Source of the DNA: CAZDET01 sp964504335
Lineage (GTDB): Bacteria; Bacteroidota; Bacteroidia; Chitinophagales; Saprospiraceae
Assembly: GCA_964504335.1 (NCBI GenBank)
Contig: CAZDET010000036.1
Coordinates: 1-49,280, forward strand
DNA: 49,280 nt
Direction: 5' to 3'
Shown: positions 33,201 to 42,726 of the stretch, piece after piece
Layout of the letters: every line of letters starts with the position of its first letter
How positions within the stretch are numbered: position 1 is the stretch's first letter
The notes under the pieces: model-generated
Database searches by the model: none
Seen by the model: only the letters and a program-made list of their open reading frames with translations
What the model was told of the DNA's origin: nothing
Translations under genes and position numbers: made by a program

Positions 33201-36200
33201 TGACGTCGAAGTAGAAAATGGAATCTGTGGGTTTAATGGCCGGGCCACTGTGCAAATCACAGGAGGGGAAACGCCGTTTGTGATTAGCTGGACCGGTCCG
33301 GTAAGTGGAGACACTACCTCGAGTGAATCCGCCATCGTGGTAGCGGATCTTCCATCCGGCACCTATCAGTTCACCGTAGAGGGTGGCGGAGGCTGCACGG
33401 ACAACCAAACCGTCAATGTTTCCAACAGCAGCGGGGGCCTACAGACCACCATCAACGTGACGCCAGGCAATTGCAATCAGGCCGGGTCGGTTTACCTGGA
33501 AATCGAAAATGGCGTACCTCCCTACATCGTTTCCTGGCGCGGCCCCACCAATAGTGTACGCATCACCGATTCCGATGTCATAGAAATTGTCAATCTCCCC
33601 TGCGGAACCTACGATATCGGCGTTATCGACGCTAATACGTGTACGAGCGATCAGCGGGTAGAGGTTTGCGAGGCGGACAATTTGTCTATCGAGCTGACGG
33701 CACTGGATGCGTCCTGCACGTCCAATGGGCAGGTTGCCGTTACTGTCAGCGACGGTACTGGCCCGTTTACCATCGAATGGTCGGGACCGGTCAGCGGCGT
33801 TCAGCAGACCGCCAGCACCAATATCGTCATTGCCGAACTACCCGTCGGTTCCTACCTGATCCGTTTGGTGGACAATAACGGTTGCGAGGACGAAGGGGAA
33901 ATCACCGTTCAACAAAGTGGGGGTGGCCTCACCGTCGTTCAGCAATCGGTAGAGCCCGCTACCTGTGGTAGCCCCGGCTCCCTGTCCGTAAACGTGAGTG
34001 GTGCCGACGGGCCTTACACTCTAACGTACAGCGGCCCCACATCGGGAAGCATCACCGGCGAAGGTCCCATTATATTCATCCCCACGCTACCGGCGGGTGC
34101 CTATTTGATCGAAGCCGTTAATGAAATCGGCTGCTCGGGCACTTTGCAGGCCTCCATTCCGGCTATCGATTCGGATGTAAACGTGGGCCTCGCCCCCCAA
34201 GCTGCCAGTTGTGATACGAATGGCCGGATCGATGTACTCATTAGCAATGCCGAAGGCCCCTTCTTCCTATCTTGGAGTGGCCCCATCAGTGGCAGCGAGT
34301 CGATCGATTCAGAAACCTTTACAATTACCGGGTTGCTGCCCGGCACGTATACGGTAGGCGTAACGGACAACCAGGGATGCTTCGGCAGCAGCACCACGGC
34401 GCTGGAAGGTAGTACCGGTATCGACTTCACGCTCACTCCGGAACCCATCAGCTGCGGCCTCCCCGGAGCAATCAACGGAACCGTCAACGGTGGCGCGGCA
34501 CCCTATCAGATTCAATGGTCGGGCCCAAGCAATGGAAATGCTACTTCCGACACGACCACCTTCCGGCTGGAAAACCTGCCTGCGGGGGCCTACACCGTGA
34601 CGGTAACCGACGACAATGATTGTGCGTACGACGTTTCCACCACACTGGAAGGAACCCAAGCGGTCGCCATCAGTACAATTACCGAGGATGCCCAGTGCGG
34701 TACTGGAGGCATCCTTATCGTACAGTTCCTCGAGGGCGAAGCTCCCTTCCTGGTAGAATACTCCGGCCCGGTATCGGGTACCTTTGCTTCTTCTCCAAGC
34801 GATTCGGAAGTAGAACTGACCGGGCTGCCGCCCGGCGATTACGACGTACAGGTCACCGATAATGCCGACTGTACGGCTAGTACCACCCTAACCATCGGCG
34901 AAACCGGTAGCCCGGTAAACCTGACCCTATCCACCGAAACCGCCGCCTGTGGTGGCACGGGAACCATCCAGGTTTCCCTGACGGGGGGCAGACCCGATTT
35001 CGTACTGGAATGGTCCGGCCCGATGCAGGGCTCCACCACCATCAGCGAGCGAAATTACGCCATCGAACCCCTGCCGCCCGGCGTTTACATGGTGCAAGTC
35101 GAGGACGCCGATGGGTGCACCAATCAACGATCTATCCGCGTGGAAGAAAGTGCCGCGGTAACGGTAAATGTCAATTCCGAACCCGCCGTTTGCGAGCGCA
35201 ACGGATCGGTCCAACTGACCATCGACCAAGGATCAGCCCCTTTCCTGATTGTCCTGACCGGGCCGCGCAACGAAACGATTGAGATTGACGCTCACACCAC
35301 CACAATCGATGACCTCCCTCCGGGAGACTACCAAATCGAAGTGGCCGATGCCAACGGCTGTGCTGCCGCAGCCACCGCTACGATCCAGCAAATAGAAAGC
35401 AATCTGGTCGTTCTGGCAACACTAATCACCGATGCCTGCGGGCAGTACGAACGCATCGAGGGAGAAGTGCGCAACGGGCAAGGCCCTTACACCATCGAGG
35501 TAGAGCGATTGTGCGACGGCGAGCAATTTACCATCGACGCCAACGGCCGCTTCTTCGCCCTGGAAGACCTGATTCCCTGTACCTACGAAATTACGGTCAT
35601 CGACAGTCGATCTTGTTCGGCAACTGCCACAGTCACCGTGGAAGAAATCCCCTTGCTCACCGTAGAAACTACCGGCGAAGACGGTACCTGCGGGGAACCC
35701 GGCAGCATCGATGTTGAGATGGAACACGGAACGCCTCCCTATGCCATCGAATGGAGTGGCAGCCAGAATGGCGCGGCAACCAGCCAGGAGCCCTTTTATC
35801 GTATTGAATCGCTAGCTGCGGGGACCTATACGATCACGGTAACCGACACCGAGGGTTGCACCATTATCGATGAGGAAACCATCGAAAGTGGGCAGGGCAT
35901 CGAGATAACCGCCGAGGCTTCGGATGCCGGATGCGAATCGAATGGCACCTTCTTTCTAACTATTCAGGGAGGCATTCCCCCCTTCGTCATTCAATACGGA
36001 AACCAGACCGAAACAATCAGCGAGCGCAATTTCCAGGCCTCCGTGCCTCCGGGGCAGTACGCCATCCAGGTCAGAGACGCTGCCGACTGCACCTCGGAAA
36101 CCTCCGTCACCGTCGGCCAGGTGGAAAATGACCTCCTCTTACTCGCCGAACTGATCACCGATGCTTGCGGCATCCACGAACGAATTGCCGGGGAAATTCG

Positions 36201-39200
36201 CAATGGACAAGAGCCATTTACCATCGAGGTGGAGCGCCTCTGCGACGGAGAGCTAATTACCCTACAGCCAAATGGCCGCTTTTTCTCCATTGAAGAGCTG
36301 ATCCCTTGCACGTATCGGATTACCGTGCGCGATAGCCGATCCTGCCAGATTACGGAAACGGTAGACGTTCCGGAAAGCGTGGTTATGGAAGTCAGTACTT
36401 CCGCCGAAACAGGCACCTGTGGGAACCCGGGAACTATCGATGTCCAAATCCAGCATGGGGCCGCACCCTACACCATTTCCTGGACCGGCCCCGAAACGGG
36501 TACGGAGCAAATAAACGGTACCACCTACCGCATCGAATCGGCCCCGGAAGGAACTTATACCATCACCGTCACGGATGCCGCTGGTTGTTCCCTTTCCCGA
36601 GAGCAATCAGTAGTGAGTGAGCCGGCCCTAACCCTGACGGCCAGCGGTACGGATGCCTTCTGTGCCTCGGATGGTCGACTGACGATCGAACTTGCCGGAG
36701 GAACTCCGCCCTTTGATATTACCTACGGGGATCAACCCATAACCACCAGCGAACGGCAAATCGACATTAATGTGGGCCCCGGCGAGTATCCAATTCTCGT
36801 GGAGGATGCCCTCGGCTGTACCGACCAGGCCGTAGTGTCGATCGGCTTTGATGAAGGAAATTTAGACCTCAATCTGCAACTCGCAGGCGGGGAGTGCAGC
36901 CCCGTCACCGCCATCACCGGACAGATCGGGGGCGGCACGCCTCCTTTTACCCTCGCTTATGTGGACTGTGCCGGAAACCAGGTGGCGCGTGAATTGACTA
37001 CCCCATCCTTCTCCATCGAGGAGCCGGCAGCTTGTACCTACAACTTCATCCTCACGGATGCCAATGGCTGCCGGGCCGACAGCAGCGTGGAAGTCAATCG
37101 ATTCAATCCCAACATCCTCACTACGACGCTTACCCCTGCTGCGTGCGGAAATCCGGGGTCTATACTACTGGACTGGACCAGTAACCAGGCTCCCCACACG
37201 ATCTCCTGGGAAGGCACTGCTTCCGGAATTCGTATTCAAACGGCCTCCATTTACACCATTGAAGACCTGCAAGCCGGCGATTATTTCATCACGATTACCA
37301 CCGTGAGGGGTTGTTCTATCGATACGGCAGTTACTCTTCCGGGAAGTAGCCCGGTGGAATTACAGGTACAGACGGAGCCGGCCACCTGCTCCAGTTCCGG
37401 CCTGGCCCAATTGACCATCAATGGCGGCACCGGGCCGTTTACCATCACCTACTCAGGAGCCGCTACGGGTCAGATAGAAACACCGGACCGTACCCAATCC
37501 ATTCAATTGTCCGCGGGCGACTATACATTTCAGATCGAGGATAGCAACGGTTGTACGGCCACCCAATCCGCGATCATCGAAGGGGTAGATGGTCAGGTAA
37601 CAGTGTCACCCAGTGTAATTTCTGAACCCTGTAGCCCAATCAGTGCGGTTGAGCTAACCGTTGAAGGAGGAATGCCCCCCTATCAATTGATTACCGGCAA
37701 TGATTGCGAGGGAACCTCCGATACCGTTTCCCTGAATGAAGCATCCTACTCGATAGAGGGAACGGCCGGCTGCAGATACACCTTCGAAATAACAGATGCC
37801 CAGGGTTGTACGGCCTCCACCCAAGTTGATTTACCCCCCTACGCACCCTTGAATTTGGAAGCAGCGTCAGAGGATGGGCTGTGCGGCAACCCGGGCCGTA
37901 TCGAGCTTTCCTGGACAGGAGGCAGCGAACCCTATCAACTCGAATGGACTGGCCCCGCTTCGGGAACTGAAGCGGAGGCATCCTCGCCCTTTATCCGAGA
38001 TGACCTCCCCGCCGGATCGTACACATTCACCATTACGGATGCCGAAGGCTGTACGGATATCCAGTCAATCACTTTCGAAAGCAGTCCCTCATTGGGGGCA
38101 ACCACCGAATCCGCCGATGCCATTTGTAATAGCGATGGCAGCGTCTTACTGACCATCCAAGAAGGCACTCCTCCATTCAGCATTACCTACGAAGGGACCG
38201 AGCAGGGAGAACGAACCACTCAGGAGCGAAACCTCACCTTTTCTCTTCCTGCCGGTAGCTATGCATTCACCATCGAAGATGCGGCCGGATGCACCGAGGA
38301 AATAGCTGCCACCGTGGGCGCCGTCAACCCAGAGGTGCTGGTCGCTTTGGAAGTGGAACCTTCCGCCTGTGGCCCCTTCGGAGCCCTGCGCGGAACAATC
38401 AGCGGTGGCACGCCACCCTATCAGATCCTATTGGCGCGGGATTGTGACGACGAGACACAAATGATCACCGTTGAGGGCACCGCGTTTGTAATCGAAGAAC
38501 TCCTCACTTGCAACTACCTCGTCGAAATCGAAGATGCTAATGGTTGTTTCGGCGAAAGCACCATTGCCGTGATGGCAAACGATCCGCTGGACATCGCCCT
38601 CACACCAGTTGGTATTCCCTGTGCCCCACCGAATGCCCTGGAAGTTGCCATTGCCAACGGAGTCCCGCCCTTCCAGGTATCCTGGACCGGACCGGTAACA
38701 GGCTCCGCTAATGTATCTTCCCGGAATCCCATTATCGATGGGCTAGCGGCGGGCACCTACGACATTCTGGTCACCGATGGAAATGGATGCACCAAGACTG
38801 GTACGGCTACCCTCGAAGAAACCGGGGGGGTAGCCCTAAGCGTTCAGGTGGAGGCCGCAAACTGCTCGCAGGGAGGTGTATTGTCTCTGCAACTTACCGG
38901 AGGCAGCTCCCCCTTCCAGATAACTGTATCCGGGGATACCACAATTACATTCGCCTCGGAAGATCGGCTAATCGAAATTGCAGATCTATCGCCCGGTAAT
39001 TATCAGGTGGTCGTCGAGGATGCGGGTGGTTGTGCAGCCGATGAATTTGCGGGCATCACAGATCAGAGCACCAGCCTGTTTCTCAACCTGGTATCTAAGG
39101 ATGCCACCTGCACCCAAAGTGGCGGCGTCGATTTGTCCTTCGGCGGCGGCGGCGGTGTGCCCTACCGCTTGAATTGGGAAGGCCCCACGGATGGCAGCGA

Positions 39201-42200
39201 AGAGCTGTTTGGCAATGCATTTAGTATCAATGCCTTGCCGTCAGGCACCTACTTCTTCACCCTTATCGATGCTACCGGCTGCTCCGTTATGGATACCGTA
39301 ACGATTGAGAGCACCGGCGAAATTACCCTTCAGCGCAATATCGAATCTGCTGCCTGCGGAATCGCCGGGGCCGTCTCCGGTAGCTTGAGCGGTGGCACGC
39401 CTCCCTATCGGGTACGCCTGATTGGCCCGGTGACGGATAGCCTGGAAACAATGGCAGCATTCAATTTCGGCAACCTCTCCCCAGATCCGTACGTACTCAG
39501 CATACTGGACGCAAATGGTTGCGAGCTATCGGAATCCTTCACCATTAACCAGGAAGGTGGTGGAGCCTTGACCGTTGAGCTATCTCCTTCTACCGCAAGC
39601 TGCCAGCAGGCCGGCGGGATCGCCATCAACTTCCAGAGTGGGACACCCCCATTTACTGTGATGTATACCGGTGCCGCCTCTGGTGCCATCACGATCCCCA
39701 CCCAACAAGGCGCGCTTGTCGATCTACCTCCGGGTGATTACACGCTGTTCCTCGAAGATGCACTCGGCTGCTCCGCCGAAGAAAATACCACCGTGGACAG
39801 CCAGAGCGGCGACCTGTTTTCTGCTACCCTATCCGATGCGACGTGCAATAGCCTCGGTAGCATCCAACTCGACCTCGCCACTTCCGATGGGGCCTATCGC
39901 GTCGAGTGGTCGGGGCCCTCCAGTGGAATCGATACCGCCGTCATCGGCCTCGAGTTTACCATTCCCAACTTACCCGAGGGGCAGTATACCGTTCGGGTAC
40001 AAAGAGGGCCGGAGTGCATTCAAATTGAAGAAATCACCATTAGTAACAGCAGCTCCTTCGAGATCACGACCTCCGTCCAACCCGAAGGATGTACCGGAGA
40101 ATCCAGACTGGCACTTCAACTCGTGCCCAATCTGACAAATCCGGTGACCGTGACCTGGACCGGCCCGGAAAGCGGAAGCCAGACCATATCCGGTAGCGGC
40201 GGCACCATCAACAGCCTCCCTCCCGGCCTCTATCAACTGGAAATAAATACGAATAGCGGCTGCTCTGCCAGTACCTCCGTCGACGTAGCCGAAACCAATG
40301 GTAGCTTCGGAGCAGCAATCACTACCCAGGATGGGGCCTGCGGCTCCGGAGCTTCCATTCGCATCGATGTAGAAGGCGGCACCAAGCCGTACCGCGTCGT
40401 TCTAACGACGGAGGGCTTTTTCGATGAACGCACCCTTCCGGAATCATCCTACGTGTTCGATGATCTGCAAGGTGCCGTCTACACCCTCAAAGTAGAAGAT
40501 GCGGCCGGGTGCGAAGAGGTGTTTTTCCCCGAGGTGTCGGTATTTGAAAACGAACTGATCCTGCTTCCATCCGTGGTAGCACCGGGTTGCAATAAGGAAG
40601 GCTCCATCGGTATCGTCGTTCAGGGGGGGCAAGGGCCGTACACCTTTACCTGGTCGGGCGCGGGAAGTGGCAGCGTGACTACGGAAATGCCGAACTACAT
40701 TATCCCCGACGTCATTGCCGGTGCCTACACCATAGTGGTAGAAGATGCCAGCGGCTGCACCAAACAAGTCACCATCCCGGTAGTAGGCGGCGGCGGCAGC
40801 CCGTTTGCAACCTTCACTATCGAGCAGGATGGCCTGTCCATCAGCCTGGATAACCAATCCTCTGAAGGAACCTACGCCTGGACATTTGGTGATGGTACCG
40901 GAAGCAATGAACAGAACCCCACCCACGTCTACGCCGAATCCGGCTTCTACGAAGTTTGCCTCCAGGTCAGTTCGGCCTGCGGATCTGCGGAATTGTGCCA
41001 GGAAGTTGTGATCGGTACTGGTGATGGCTCTTTTGTGCTCGATATTGGCGAAGCAAATGGCCCTCCTAACAATACGGTCCAGGTGCCGGTAATGGCGGTA
41101 AATGGCGACAACCTCATCAGCCTGGCCGGTAGTTTCCGGGTCAGCGATACTTCCGTAGCGCGCATCACGGGCGTGCAGCCAATGTTGCTAAACCCCTCAT
41201 TTAACAGCGACAAGCAAACCTTCAATTACATCGATAATCAAGGCACGGGAGTAGATATCTCCGGAGACGAACCCGTCATCCTCTTCTACCTGGAAGTCCT
41301 ACTGCTAGGGCAACCCGGTCAAAGCACCAACATAGAACTGGCGGATGATCCCCTGCCAATGGAAGTTGCCGGACTTCAGGATAATCTACCAACCCTCCTG
41401 GAATTCTTGCGCAGCCCCGGCACCGTGGTCGTTTCCGGCGAAACCACTCCAAGCTTTACGTTGGGAGGCAAGATTACCACCTACTGGGAAGAGCCTATTT
41501 CCGGCGTGAATGTCCGGGTAGATGGACCCACTACCAGCGAATCGTTACCATCGGGGAATGACGGTACGTACAACCGACAAAGCCTGATCGGGCTGCAATC
41601 GTACACCCTACGGCCGGAAAAATTCGACGATCCTGCTAACGGACTATCGACCTACGCGCTCTTCGTCGGTCAGCAATTCATCCTGGGCTTCGATCCGATT
41701 GAAATCACCACCCCCTACCAAATCATCGCGGGTGATGCCAACTGCAACGATGCCTTTACCACCATCGACCTATTTTTAATCCAGCAATTGATCATCGGGG
41801 AAACGGACTCCTTTACCAATTGCCCCTCTTGGGTCTTTACACCTGCCGATCATCCCTTCCCATCGGCTTTCGATGCCTACAATGTCTTCCCTTATCCTTC
41901 AGAAGCTAGTGAACTCCTGACCGAAAACACGGAAGTGGACTTCATCGGCGTCAAAGTGGGTGATATCTTAGGAGATGCCCGGCCCAATGATTTTAGAGCG
42001 CCTGCAGAGCCGGAGGTGCGCAGGAATCAGCAATTGGTACTCCGTGCCAGCTCGGAGGAGGTCGAAGCCGGGGAAACTGTGCGCCTGAGTTTCCGCAGCA
42101 CCGATTTCTTCAGCATGGCCGCTTTCCAGTTCGATATTGAATTCGATACAAGCCAACTGGAGTTTGTGTCTATCGACCCTGTATCCGATAGTCCGCTTAG

Positions 42201-42723
42201 TTCCCTGGCCAGTAATTTATTACACGTACAAGAAGGATGGTTGCGCGTCCTTTGGTGGGATCAACAAGGCATAGGATACACCGCGGCCGAAGATGAAATC
42301 CTCTTCGAGCTTTCCTTCCGAACACGCAGCGCCATTACGGATTGGTCGGACCTCCTCTGGATAAGCAATAAACGCCAACAACCGGAAGCCTACCGGACCG
42401 GACAAGAGTTCGTTCAACCCGTCATCGAATTGAGTCTGGTAACCGACGTCCTTTCCGCCGATGCGCTCCCCTTCCGCTTGCGGCAGAACATCCCGAATCC
42501 AGCTACCGATCGCACGCTGATCGGATTCGACCTGCCGGAGCGGGCGACCGCCGTCTTTGAGCTGCGCGATGGACTCGGCCGGGTCTTGATGCGCCGCCAA
42601 AACGACCTGCCGGCAGGAAGCCATCAGCTCAATCTCGATACGGGCCATTTGCCGGCCGGCCTCTATTATTATACGCTGATCGCGGGGGCAAATTCAGCCA
42701 CCCGAACCATGGTCATCCACTGA
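30205..42723 (+). CDS. giant SprB-repeat surface adhesin with Kazal domains (4172 aa)
   Basis: Signal peptide 1-23. Residues about 28-115 are dockerin-like with EF-hand-like loops (DINDNGIVTVVDY, DVDGSGTIDDAD), and 130-275 cohesin-like. Four Kazal-like domains follow (about 285-488; CGCNGVTYPNAC type), then two pre-peptidase C-terminal-like domains (493-747; DLFLLRGEC, LELFLLDAC). Thirty-four SprB repeats fill 750-3530. After them come PKD (3531-3609; YAWTFGDGTG), cohesin-like (3610-3746), a second dockerin-like part (about 3841-3871; GDANCNDAFTTIDL), another cohesin-like domain (3939-4079) and a type-A T9SS sorting domain (4087-4172; NIPNPATDRT to AGLYYYTLI). It would be exported by T9SS and displayed as a long fibre for adhesion or gliding. 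The next gene starts 3 bp after the stop. F. johnsoniae SprB itself carries a type-B signal, so this is a different architecture. Confidence 0.9.
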   Translation: MKQFYTHLLLPIFLFLGSVTGTAQQLIMWPGDINDNGIVTVVDYLYWGGKNGQTGPARQRPLIGWGAVPIIRPWAGEFPNGVNHAFADVDGSGTIDDADRDWITSFLGADNRSISSDGYLPVNPSDLELPLFKLRVAEGKIRPNSPLKMEVQLGEAGQPIRRCHGVAFILRYDPQTVLRDGLSAAIPEGSWFASADDDVQIFIKNESNIGRAEIAITRTDGQNQSGFGTFAELTFDLGALGNIGSVGTLNFRVDSVMAVDSDLNIFALRAEGASTIVFGDEGTPSCPRTVAPVCGSDGKTYLNSCFAEAAGVFNYTEGTCFGDCIDPNQINPDAVCEEVYDPVCGCNGVTYPNACAAEAAGVLSYQPGPCNDQMTCYDPDLVLVAAGTELDRETGIIELLCEPAPPASEAVCGCNGVTYPDACTAEAAGIVTYTPGSCDDVCIDPGEIDEDAACETLYDPVCGCNGETYINECEAQAAGLQSWTAGPCGGSSAWCDKAVPIACGDFLSNESTVGAGNDLSSYPACLNAPMEGPERVYVLNKTSAGDLQIGLEIITPGLDLDLFLLRGECTEYECVAASLTTNNNTNNEGIVYENAPVGVYYIIVEGQFPESAGEYRLEVSCGFLVCEDAVELDCNQTYSGSTVGGRDDVSLYGCGNTLNVENNGPEVVHTFNVTDAGPVTVSLTNATANLELFLLDACDRSACLEFSQQPGTQDETITTFLQPGTYYVVVDGYNGASGEYDLIVDCRENCDLEVVRVETKESECGISSGGLELITSGGIPAFLIEYDGPLSGSFTVAGDTSVIDQLPPGRYTIRKSDATGCSVETTVTIESTGALAASLETNGAICNTLGSIEVQLTDGQAPYQLFLTGAESRSMTKTGDAFELTDLRPGAYELVIIDALGCTISESFTIDESSDNFTFAVAPEEAACGALGAVGLTMQQGSSPYQITLSGPRSESFNTSSEVFRINNLPSGNYTIMVVDGNGCNYQQTTEIIGRDIFIDVEVENGICGFNGRATVQITGGETPFVISWTGPVSGDTTSSESAIVVADLPSGTYQFTVEGGGGCTDNQTVNVSNSSGGLQTTINVTPGNCNQAGSVYLEIENGVPPYIVSWRGPTNSVRITDSDVIEIVNLPCGTYDIGVIDANTCTSDQRVEVCEADNLSIELTALDASCTSNGQVAVTVSDGTGPFTIEWSGPVSGVQQTASTNIVIAELPVGSYLIRLVDNNGCEDEGEITVQQSGGGLTVVQQSVEPATCGSPGSLSVNVSGADGPYTLTYSGPTSGSITGEGPIIFIPTLPAGAYLIEAVNEIGCSGTLQASIPAIDSDVNVGLAPQAASCDTNGRIDVLISNAEGPFFLSWSGPISGSESIDSETFTITGLLPGTYTVGVTDNQGCFGSSTTALEGSTGIDFTLTPEPISCGLPGAINGTVNGGAAPYQIQWSGPSNGNATSDTTTFRLENLPAGAYTVTVTDDNDCAYDVSTTLEGTQAVAISTITEDAQCGTGGILIVQFLEGEAPFLVEYSGPVSGTFASSPSDSEVELTGLPPGDYDVQVTDNADCTASTTLTIGETGSPVNLTLSTETAACGGTGTIQVSLTGGRPDFVLEWSGPMQGSTTISERNYAIEPLPPGVYMVQVEDADGCTNQRSIRVEESAAVTVNVNSEPAVCERNGSVQLTIDQGSAPFLIVLTGPRNETIEIDAHTTTIDDLPPGDYQIEVADANGCAAAATATIQQIESNLVVLATLITDACGQYERIEGEVRNGQGPYTIEVERLCDGEQFTIDANGRFFALEDLIPCTYEITVIDSRSCSATATVTVEEIPLLTVETTGEDGTCGEPGSIDVEMEHGTPPYAIEWSGSQNGAATSQEPFYRIESLAAGTYTITVTDTEGCTIIDEETIESGQGIEITAEASDAGCESNGTFFLTIQGGIPPFVIQYGNQTETISERNFQASVPPGQYAIQVRDAADCTSETSVTVGQVENDLLLLAELITDACGIHERIAGEIRNGQEPFTIEVERLCDGELITLQPNGRFFSIEELIPCTYRITVRDSRSCQITETVDVPESVVMEVSTSAETGTCGNPGTIDVQIQHGAAPYTISWTGPETGTEQINGTTYRIESAPEGTYTITVTDAAGCSLSREQSVVSEPALTLTASGTDAFCASDGRLTIELAGGTPPFDITYGDQPITTSERQIDINVGPGEYPILVEDALGCTDQAVVSIGFDEGNLDLNLQLAGGECSPVTAITGQIGGGTPPFTLAYVDCAGNQVARELTTPSFSIEEPAACTYNFILTDANGCRADSSVEVNRFNPNILTTTLTPAACGNPGSILLDWTSNQAPHTISWEGTASGIRIQTASIYTIEDLQAGDYFITITTVRGCSIDTAVTLPGSSPVELQVQTEPATCSSSGLAQLTINGGTGPFTITYSGAATGQIETPDRTQSIQLSAGDYTFQIEDSNGCTATQSAIIEGVDGQVTVSPSVISEPCSPISAVELTVEGGMPPYQLITGNDCEGTSDTVSLNEASYSIEGTAGCRYTFEITDAQGCTASTQVDLPPYAPLNLEAASEDGLCGNPGRIELSWTGGSEPYQLEWTGPASGTEAEASSPFIRDDLPAGSYTFTITDAEGCTDIQSITFESSPSLGATTESADAICNSDGSVLLTIQEGTPPFSITYEGTEQGERTTQERNLTFSLPAGSYAFTIEDAAGCTEEIAATVGAVNPEVLVALEVEPSACGPFGALRGTISGGTPPYQILLARDCDDETQMITVEGTAFVIEELLTCNYLVEIEDANGCFGESTIAVMANDPLDIALTPVGIPCAPPNALEVAIANGVPPFQVSWTGPVTGSANVSSRNPIIDGLAAGTYDILVTDGNGCTKTGTATLEETGGVALSVQVEAANCSQGGVLSLQLTGGSSPFQITVSGDTTITFASEDRLIEIADLSPGNYQVVVEDAGGCAADEFAGITDQSTSLFLNLVSKDATCTQSGGVDLSFGGGGGVPYRLNWEGPTDGSEELFGNAFSINALPSGTYFFTLIDATGCSVMDTVTIESTGEITLQRNIESAACGIAGAVSGSLSGGTPPYRVRLIGPVTDSLETMAAFNFGNLSPDPYVLSILDANGCELSESFTINQEGGGALTVELSPSTASCQQAGGIAINFQSGTPPFTVMYTGAASGAITIPTQQGALVDLPPGDYTLFLEDALGCSAEENTTVDSQSGDLFSATLSDATCNSLGSIQLDLATSDGAYRVEWSGPSSGIDTAVIGLEFTIPNLPEGQYTVRVQRGPECIQIEEITISNSSSFEITTSVQPEGCTGESRLALQLVPNLTNPVTVTWTGPESGSQTISGSGGTINSLPPGLYQLEINTNSGCSASTSVDVAETNGSFGAAITTQDGACGSGASIRIDVEGGTKPYRVVLTTEGFFDERTLPESSYVFDDLQGAVYTLKVEDAAGCEEVFFPEVSVFENELILLPSVVAPGCNKEGSIGIVVQGGQGPYTFTWSGAGSGSVTTEMPNYIIPDVIAGAYTIVVEDASGCTKQVTIPVVGGGGSPFATFTIEQDGLSISLDNQSSEGTYAWTFGDGTGSNEQNPTHVYAESGFYEVCLQVSSACGSAELCQEVVIGTGDGSFVLDIGEANGPPNNTVQVPVMAVNGDNLISLAGSFRVSDTSVARITGVQPMLLNPSFNSDKQTFNYIDNQGTGVDISGDEPVILFYLEVLLLGQPGQSTNIELADDPLPMEVAGLQDNLPTLLEFLRSPGTVVVSGETTPSFTLGGKITTYWEEPISGVNVRVDGPTTSESLPSGNDGTYNRQSLIGLQSYTLRPEKFDDPANGLSTYALFVGQQFILGFDPIEITTPYQIIAGDANCNDAFTTIDLFLIQQLIIGETDSFTNCPSWVFTPADHPFPSAFDAYNVFPYPSEASELLTENTEVDFIGVKVGDILGDARPNDFRAPAEPEVRRNQQLVLRASSEEVEAGETVRLSFRSTDFFSMAAFQFDIEFDTSQLEFVSIDPVSDSPLSSLASNLLHVQEGWLRVLWWDQQGIGYTAAEDEILFELSFRTRSAITDWSDLLWISNKRQQPEAYRTGQEFVQPVIELSLVTDVLSADALPFRLRQNIPNPATDRTLIGFDLPERATAVFELRDGLGRVLMRRQNDLPAGSHQLNLDTGHLPAGLYYYTLIAGANSATRTMVIH
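32452..40794 (+). repeat. 34 tandem SprB repeats with a three-repeat higher-order period
   Basis: Each unit is about 80 codons: C..nG.i.v.i.gG..Pf.i.wsGp..g ... i..LppG.Y.i.v.D..GC. Nearly all have two Cys, about 55 residues apart. Repeats 13, 16, 19, 22 and 25 carry two extra Cys (for example VERLCDGE and IPCTY). Their first Cys codons are at 35437, 36166, 36895, 37630 and 38368, spaced 729, 729, 735 and 738 bp. The repeats between them also match with period three, so 35398-39069 is a five-fold array of a three-repeat block. Confidence 0.9.
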
Positions 42724-42726
42724 CAA

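Noticed and set aside
35400..39070. Numerous long reading frames antisense to the giant adhesin
   Set aside because: They follow the repeat codon pattern of the sense gene and encode no recognisable protein.
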